A DNA stretch of 11,044 bases from Bacteroidales bacterium (GTDB lineage: Bacteria > Bacteroidota > Bacteroidia > Bacteroidales > UBA932). The translations under genes and the position numbers were made by a program. This document shows, piece after piece, positions 7,385 to 11,044 of the stretch. The notes beneath the pieces are model-generated. The model did no database searches. It was not told where the DNA came from and worked only from the letters and a program-made list of their open reading frames with translations. The number at the start of each line of letters is the position of its first letter. The first letter of the stretch is position 1. The stretch covers positions 1 through 11,044 of the forward strand of contig JAHDRO010000240.1 of NCBI GenBank assembly GCA_018433265.1, read 5' to 3'.

Positions 7385-8493
7385 ATCTTGTAAACATTAT
7401 AATTGAAGCCCTCAAAAACAGCATACTTATTACCGGACTCGTCATGGTAATGATGCTTCTGATTGAATACGTCAACGTTCACTCTCACGGATCCACATTC
7501 AACAAACTTAGAAATTCTCCTGTAAAACAGGTTCTTCTGTCAGCACTCCTGGGATTGGTTCCGGGATGTGTAGGAGGTTTTGCCGTCGTCTCTCTCTATA
7601 CACACAATATAGTTAGCTTCGGTTCACTACTCGCTATGATGATCTCCTCATCAGGAGACGAAGCATTTGTTCTTCTGGCAGCCGTTCCAAAAACTGCCCT
7701 GATTTTGTTTTTTACACTTTTTATCACAGGTCTCCTTATTGGCATTGTCGCTGATAAAGTTTTCAAGGATAGACGTCGCCCATTCGCACCGGAACACTAC
7801 AAGATCCATGAAAACGAATACTTTGTCTCTTCTTCTCCAATATTTGGCAACAGTATTAGAGAAAATCTTAAAAAATTAAGTAAGGAAAGACTGATTATTG
7901 TAGTTGGTGTAGCTATATTTGTCATTGCAGTCGTGATGGGCATTTTGGAGCATGATCATATTGAAACCGGTGCTTCCGGAGAGACTCACTCTACAGATGA
8001 ACATCTGCATGGCTCAATTAATATTTTCAGTGAAAGATGGATAAATCTCCTGTTTGCAGGAATAAGTATTATTACACTTTATCTCACACTCAAAGCCAAA
8101 GAACATTTTATCAAAGAGCATCTTTGGAATCATGTAATAGTAAACCATTTCAAATCTATTTTCCTCTGGACTTTCGGAGCATTAATTGTCATTCATTTTG
8201 GTACTCAATACCTTCACATAGAAAATTGGGTCAGAGAGAATGTCATAATAATGATTCTGATGGCAGCAGCTATTGGACTTATTCCTGAATCTGGACCACA
8301 TATGATATTCATTACACTCTTTGCTAATGGTCTCATTCCTTTCAGTGTCCTATTTGTTAGTTCAATGGTGCAGGACGGACATACCGCACTTCCATTACTT
8401 GCTGAAAGCAAAGGAAGCTTCTTTAAGGCAAAAGCCATCAATTTTGTTGCAGGAATAACTATTGGAATAACTATGCACCTTTTCGGAATTTAG
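7381..8493 (+). CDS. Putative 10-TM metal-efflux permease (ArsP_2-like)
   Basis: A 370-residue inner membrane protein with about ten hydrophobic segments (roughly 11-29, 52-74, 78-100, 104-124, 171-189, 220-238, 257-274, 286-303, 306-330, 348-368). It resembles the family described as 'putative 10TM heavy-metal exporter' (PF11449, ArsP_2), whose members are labelled variously as arsenic-efflux or manganese-transport proteins. The substrate is not established. Residues 52-125 and 293-366 align without gaps at an offset of 241, sharing G-L-x-P, L-L-A and G-x-x-I-G-I, so the protein arose by internal duplication. A loop at 190-210 is rich in His, Asp and Glu and could bind metal. The start ATG overlaps the meaB stop (ATGA). 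The TAG stop directly abuts the rho stop on the other strand. I recognised the family from memory, so it needs a profile search. Confidence 0.75.
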   Translation: MNLVNIIIEALKNSILITGLVMVMMLLIEYVNVHSHGSTFNKLRNSPVKQVLLSALLGLVPGCVGGFAVVSLYTHNIVSFGSLLAMMISSSGDEAFVLLAAVPKTALILFFTLFITGLLIGIVADKVFKDRRRPFAPEHYKIHENEYFVSSSPIFGNSIRENLKKLSKERLIIVVGVAIFVIAVVMGILEHDHIETGASGETHSTDEHLHGSINIFSERWINLLFAGISIITLYLTLKAKEHFIKEHLWNHVIVNHFKSIFLWTFGALIVIHFGTQYLHIENWVRENVIIMILMAAAIGLIPESGPHMIFITLFANGLIPFSVLFVSSMVQDGHTALPLLAESKGSFFKAKAINFVAGITIGITMHLFGI

Positions 8494-10437
8494 TTACTCT
8501 CCATTCATTGACATCAAAAACTCCTGATTATTTTCTGTACGCATAAGCCTGGTCTTCATGAATTCCATTGCCTCGACTGAATTCATGTCAGCAAGATAAT
8601 TTCTCAAGATCCAAATCCTGTTTAAAGTGTCCTTGTCAAAAAGAAGATCATCTCTACGAGTACTACTAAGAGTAACATCGACTGCAGGAAATATTCTTTT
8701 ATTTGCAAGTTTCCTGTCGAGTTGCAGTTCCATATTACCTGTACCCTTAAACTCTTCAAATATCACCTCGTCCATCTTGGAACCTGTATCAATCAGAGCC
8801 GTAGCAAGAATTGTAAGTGAACCGCCATTTTCGATATTCCTGGCTGCACCGAAAAAACGTTTAGGTTTATGAAGAGCATTAGCATCAACACCTCCACTCA
8901 ACACTTTACCTGAAGCCGGCTGCACAGTGTTGAAGGCTCTCGCCAGACGTGTGATGGAGTCCAGTAAAATCACCACGTCGTGACCACACTCAACAAGTCT
9001 TTTAGCTTTCTCAAGAACGATATTCGCAATTTTAACATGTCTCTCTGCCGGTTCGTCAAAAGTAGATGCAATTACTTCAGCCTTAACACTTCGCGCCATG
9101 TCTGTAACCTCTTCCGGACGTTCATCTATAAGAAGAACAATCATGTATACCTCCGGATGATTGGCAGCAATTGCATTGGCTATATCCTGGAGAAGAATAG
9201 TCTTCCCAGTCTTTGGCTGAGCAACTATCAAACCTCTCTGACCCTTACCTATAGGCGCAAAGAGATCTACAATTCTTGTGGAAAGATTATTGTGACCATT
9301 GGAAGTAATATCAAATTTTTCATTTGGGAAAAGAGGAGTAAGATAATCAAAAGGGATACGATCTCTTATGAATTCGGGAGAACGACCGTTTATCTGATTT
9401 ACCTTAACAAGAGGGAAATATTTATCGCCTTCCCTTGGAGGCCTGATATCCCCAACAAGTGTGTCTCCAGTCTTTAAGCCATAAAGTTTAATTTGTGATT
9501 GGGATATGTAAATATCATCTGGCGAGTTGAGGTAATTATAGTCTGAAGACCTCAAAAACCCATACCCGTCAGGCATTATTTCAAGGACTCCTGTGGCCTC
9601 AACTGTACCTTCAAATTCAACCTTTTTATACTGTTCCTTTATGCTATTTTCAACGCTTTCAATCGACAACTCATCATCACTTGGCTGAGACATCTTATTA
9701 TCTTTCGAAAGGTTGTGATGTTGCTTATGCTGCTGCTGAGCCTGTTGCTGTAGATGGTTATTCTGATGTGGCTGACCATTCTGCTGTGGTTGCTGATTGT
9801 GTTGAACCTGACCATTTTGCGGAGGATGCTGATTTTGCTGTTTGTTTTGATACTGCTGCACATTCTGTCCCTGTTGATGGTGTTGGACGGGTTGAGGAGC
9901 AGGTTGAGTCTCCTTTTGAGACTTTTCACTTATAGCTGCTTCACTTGCTGGTTTAACCTGATTTTTCTGCTCAGCTTCCTGTTTTGCTTTTGTCTGTTCA
10001 GGAACCTTAACAACTGTTGGTTTTCTACCTCTCTTTTTAGATGAAGAAGTAGTCTCCCTATTTGCAGCCACAGCATTAGAAATTTCCATCTTTGAACTTG
10101 AAGAAGGGACGGTTTTATCAGAAGAGACTTCTGCTTTAGAATCCTCATTCTTGTGAGGCTCCAGTTTTGGCACCTCAGCCGGAGATGCTTCCTCTTTAGA
10201 AGATACTACGACTTTTTGTACCTCCTTAGGTTTGTTGATTCTCTGCTTCTTCTGCCGTTGAACTAATGGCTTTTTAATAGGTTGATTTGTGAGACTGCCC
10301 TGTTTAGCCTGTTCATCCAGTATTTCGTAAATTAGTTCTTCGGTGGAAAAGTTTTTGGCATTGCTGATATTCAGCTTCTGCGCAATTGCAAGTAAGTCTT
10401 CCTGACTCATCTTGCTTAACTCTTTAATATCGTACAT
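8494..10437 (-). CDS. rho: Transcription termination factor Rho with a long disordered insertion
   Basis: A 647-residue RNA-dependent ATPase/helicase forming the hexamer that ends transcription; E. coli Rho has 419 residues. Residues 1-48 are the helical Rho N-terminal domain ([13 protein letters not shown]). Residues about 49-255 are a low-complexity insertion, charged and Ser-rich to about 180, then Gln/Asn/His/Pro-rich at 182-243. The cold-shock-like RNA-binding domain follows (about 275-350; [13 protein letters not shown]). The motor is intact: Walker A A-Q-P-K-T-G-K-T (406-413), [12 protein letters not shown] (435-446), Walker [11 protein letters not shown] (488-497), Q-loop [10 protein letters not shown] (513-522) and R-loop [10 protein letters not shown] (562-571). 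Insertions of this type are known in Bacteroidota Rho; in Bacteroides thetaiotaomicron the disordered region is reported to drive phase separation. It has its own promoter behind ridA. Confidence 0.97.
   Translation of the reverse strand: MYDIKELSKMSQEDLLAIAQKLNISNAKNFSTEELIYEILDEQAKQGSLTNQPIKKPLVQRQKKQRINKPKEVQKVVVSSKEEASPAEVPKLEPHKNEDSKAEVSSDKTVPSSSSKMEISNAVAANRETTSSSKKRGRKPTVVKVPEQTKAKQEAEQKNQVKPASEAAISEKSQKETQPAPQPVQHHQQGQNVQQYQNKQQNQHPPQNGQVQHNQQPQQNGQPHQNNHLQQQAQQQHKQHHNLSKDNKMSQPSDDELSIESVENSIKEQYKKVEFEGTVEATGVLEIMPDGYGFLRSSDYNYLNSPDDIYISQSQIKLYGLKTGDTLVGDIRPPREGDKYFPLVKVNQINGRSPEFIRDRIPFDYLTPLFPNEKFDITSNGHNNLSTRIVDLFAPIGKGQRGLIVAQPKTGKTILLQDIANAIAANHPEVYMIVLLIDERPEEVTDMARSVKAEVIASTFDEPAERHVKIANIVLEKAKRLVECGHDVVILLDSITRLARAFNTVQPASGKVLSGGVDANALHKPKRFFGAARNIENGGSLTILATALIDTGSKMDEVIFEEFKGTGNMELQLDRKLANKRIFPAVDVTLSSTRRDDLLFDKDTLNRIWILRNYLADMNSVEAMEFMKTRLMRTENNQEFLMSMNGE
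9709..9894 (-). repeat. Low-complexity Gln/Asn/His-coding tract inside rho
   Basis: This stretch encodes Rho residues 182-243, almost entirely Gln, Asn, His and Pro, with no acidic residue. In DNA it is an irregular run of CAR, AAY and CAY codons (seen as TTG/CTG/ATG on the plus strand), without a fixed repeat unit. Codons are mixed (both CAA and CAG), so the bias lies at the protein level, though the tract could still gain or lose codons by slippage. Confidence 0.8.
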
Positions 10438-10487
10438 TAGATGTATAAGGGGGTAATTATTAACCGGAAAAGAATATTTGGTTGCTG

Positions 10488-10495
10488 CAAAATTA
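10488..10495 (-). promoter_or_regulatory. -7 promoter element for rho
   Basis: On the minus strand this reads TAATTTTG, a match to TAnnTTTG, about 50 bases upstream of the rho ATG. It predicts a start near 10481 and a leader of roughly 44 bases that includes a short run of five C residues. The -33 position 19 bases upstream is only T-rich (TTTT), not TTTG. The inverted repeat at 10500-10533 overlaps this upstream half. Confidence 0.5.
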
Positions 10496-10499
10496 GTAA

Positions 10500-10533
10500 A
10501 ATTATTGAAAGTTTAAAATGAATTTCCATAATT
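10500..10533 (-). terminator. AT-rich inverted repeat between ridA and rho, candidate weak terminator
   Basis: Arms at 10500-10510 and 10523-10533 pair at 10 of 11 positions around a 12-base loop. Reading with ridA, the hairpin begins 4 bases past the stop codon and is followed by TTAC and TAATTTTG. The position suits a ridA terminator, but the stem is nearly all A-T and the U-tract is short, so it would be weak. The near-symmetry and its place over the rho -33 region would also suit an operator. Confidence 0.4.
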
Positions 10534-10537
10534 AGCA

Positions 10538-10915
10538 TCATTTTGCAGCAATCACATCTATTTCAACAAGTGCACCTTTAGGCAATGCAACTACAGCATA
10601 TGCAACTCTTGCAGGATATGGTTCCTTAAAAAAAGTGGCATAAACTTCATTCATTGACGTAAAATTATTGATATCAGAAAGATACACCGTAGCCTTGAGC
10701 ACATTGTCAAAATTACATCCAGCCTCTTCCAAAATATATCCAATATTTCTAAGTGACTGGGCAGTCTGTTCTCTTATGCCTCCATCCACGATCTCTCCTT
10801 TAGAGACATCAATCGGAAGCTGACCAGAAATAAAAATAAATCCATTTGATTCTGTTGCCTGGCTGTATGGTCCAACAGCCTTTGGCGCTCTAACAGATGA
10901 AATAACATTTTTCAT
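10538..10915 (-). CDS. ridA: RidA family enamine/imine deaminase
   Basis: A 125-residue cytoplasmic protein of the RidA (YjgF/YER057c/UK114) family, full length. Archetypal members hydrolyse 2-aminoacrylate and related reactive enamines/imines released by PLP enzymes such as serine/threonine dehydratase, giving 2-keto acids and ammonia. The trimer active-site residues are present: Tyr17 (G-P-Y-S-Q-A), the S-G-Q strand (30-32), the N-E-V-Y-A-x-F-F segment (89-96), the substrate carboxylate-binding Arg103 (P-A-R-V-A-Y), and Glu118 in L-P-K-G-A-L-V-E-I-D. The arginine places it with the active deaminase subfamily rather than the inactive Rid groups. It lies 100 bases upstream of rho on the same strand, separated by an inverted repeat and a rho promoter. 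No functional link to Rho is evident. Confidence 0.95.
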   Translation of the reverse strand: MKNVISSVRAPKAVGPYSQATESNGFIFISGQLPIDVSKGEIVDGGIREQTAQSLRNIGYILEEAGCNFDNVLKATVYLSDINNFTSMNEVYATFFKEPYPARVAYAVVALPKGALVEIDVIAAK

Positions 10916-10937
10916 ACGTAAATATTTTATAATTTAT

Positions 10938-10954
10938 TACCCATAAACAGGGTA
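10938..10954. repeat. Small perfect inverted repeat upstream of ridA
   Basis: TACCC and GGGTA arms (5 bp) flank a 7-base loop, followed on the plus strand by ATTTTTC. In minus-strand RNA it would fall 22 bases before the ridA start. On the plus strand it looks like a short terminator, but no plus-strand gene ends here. It could be chance. No clear TAnnTTTG promoter for ridA is visible in the remaining upstream 129 bases. Confidence 0.25.
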
Positions 10955-11022
10955 TTTTTCAGTGTTTTAAACTAATATTAATAATCCTGACAAAACAAAA
11001 GAGAGCACTTATCGAATAATAA

Positions 11023-11044
11023 ATGCGTGGTTATTTTTTCGGCA
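11023..11044 (+). CDS. Possible start of a plus-strand gene, cut by the window edge
   Basis: An ATG at 11023 opens M-R-G-Y-F-F-G before the window ends. A gene diverging from ridA here would leave a 107-base shared upstream region. Seven codons, no visible ribosome binding site and no clear promoter element make this only a possibility. The minus strand in the same bases runs into stops within a few codons in two frames, so a gene ending here on that strand is also possible. Confidence 0.2.

Noticed and set aside
8980..9477. A 165-codon open frame on the plus strand within rho
   Set aside because: It is fully antisense to conserved Rho ATPase sequence, its protein has no recognisable family or start signal, and the Rho frame explains the conservation.
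9681..10044. Overlapping plus-strand open frames, one strongly hydrophobic (Leu/Ile-rich)
   Set aside because: They are the reverse complement of Gln/Asn/Lys codons in the Rho insertion, which read as Leu/Val/Phe on the other strand. The apparent membrane protein is a composition artefact.
10981..11044. Possible end of a minus-strand gene upstream of ridA
   Set aside because: All three minus-strand frames hit stops within about 22 codons of the edge, and the remaining residues show no recognisable protein.

Overview
The window looks like a chromosomal segment from a member of the Bacteroidota, most likely order Bacteroidales. Four signs support this. It has an outer-membrane beta-barrel receptor of the TonB-dependent type with an N-terminal carboxypeptidase-regulatory-like domain. 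Its Rho factor carries a long disordered insertion typical of this phylum. Four intergenic sites match the Bacteroidales -7 promoter element TAnnTTTG. Shine-Dalgarno sequences are weak or absent in an AT-rich genome. I cannot name a genus from sequence alone. There is no phage, insertion sequence, CRISPR array or rRNA/tRNA gene, and no intergenic gap exceeds 130 bases.

Layout, left to right. On the minus strand (42-4816), read right to left, lie serS (seryl-tRNA synthetase), ruvC (Holliday junction resolvase, 5 bases later) and, after 81 bases, a 953-residue TonB-dependent-receptor-like outer membrane protein. The left edge may hold the first codons of another gene behind it. A small 2[4Fe-4S] ferredoxin (4933-5100, minus) sits upstream of serS. 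A hairpin terminator separates it from serS.

A 104-base divergent promoter region separates the ferredoxin from a plus-strand three-gene block (5205-8493). The block encodes a secreted two-domain DUF1573 protein, the GTPase MeaB (a chaperone of B12-dependent methylmalonyl-CoA mutase), and a roughly 10-TM putative metal-export permease. Each junction in the block is a 4-base ATGA overlap, so the three are probably co-transcribed and translationally coupled.

The permease runs tail-to-tail into rho (8494-10437, minus) with no base between the two stop codons. Upstream of rho lies ridA (enamine/imine deaminase, 10538-10915, minus). An imperfect inverted repeat separates ridA from rho, next to a separate rho promoter.

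Most of the content is housekeeping: translation, recombination, transcription termination, metabolite damage control and mutase maintenance. The parts most worth a second look are the coupled DUF1573-meaB-permease cassette, the internal duplication and histidine-rich loop of the permease, the two-part disordered insertion in Rho, and the abutting ends of the permease and rho genes. I saw no convincing, wholly undescribed system.
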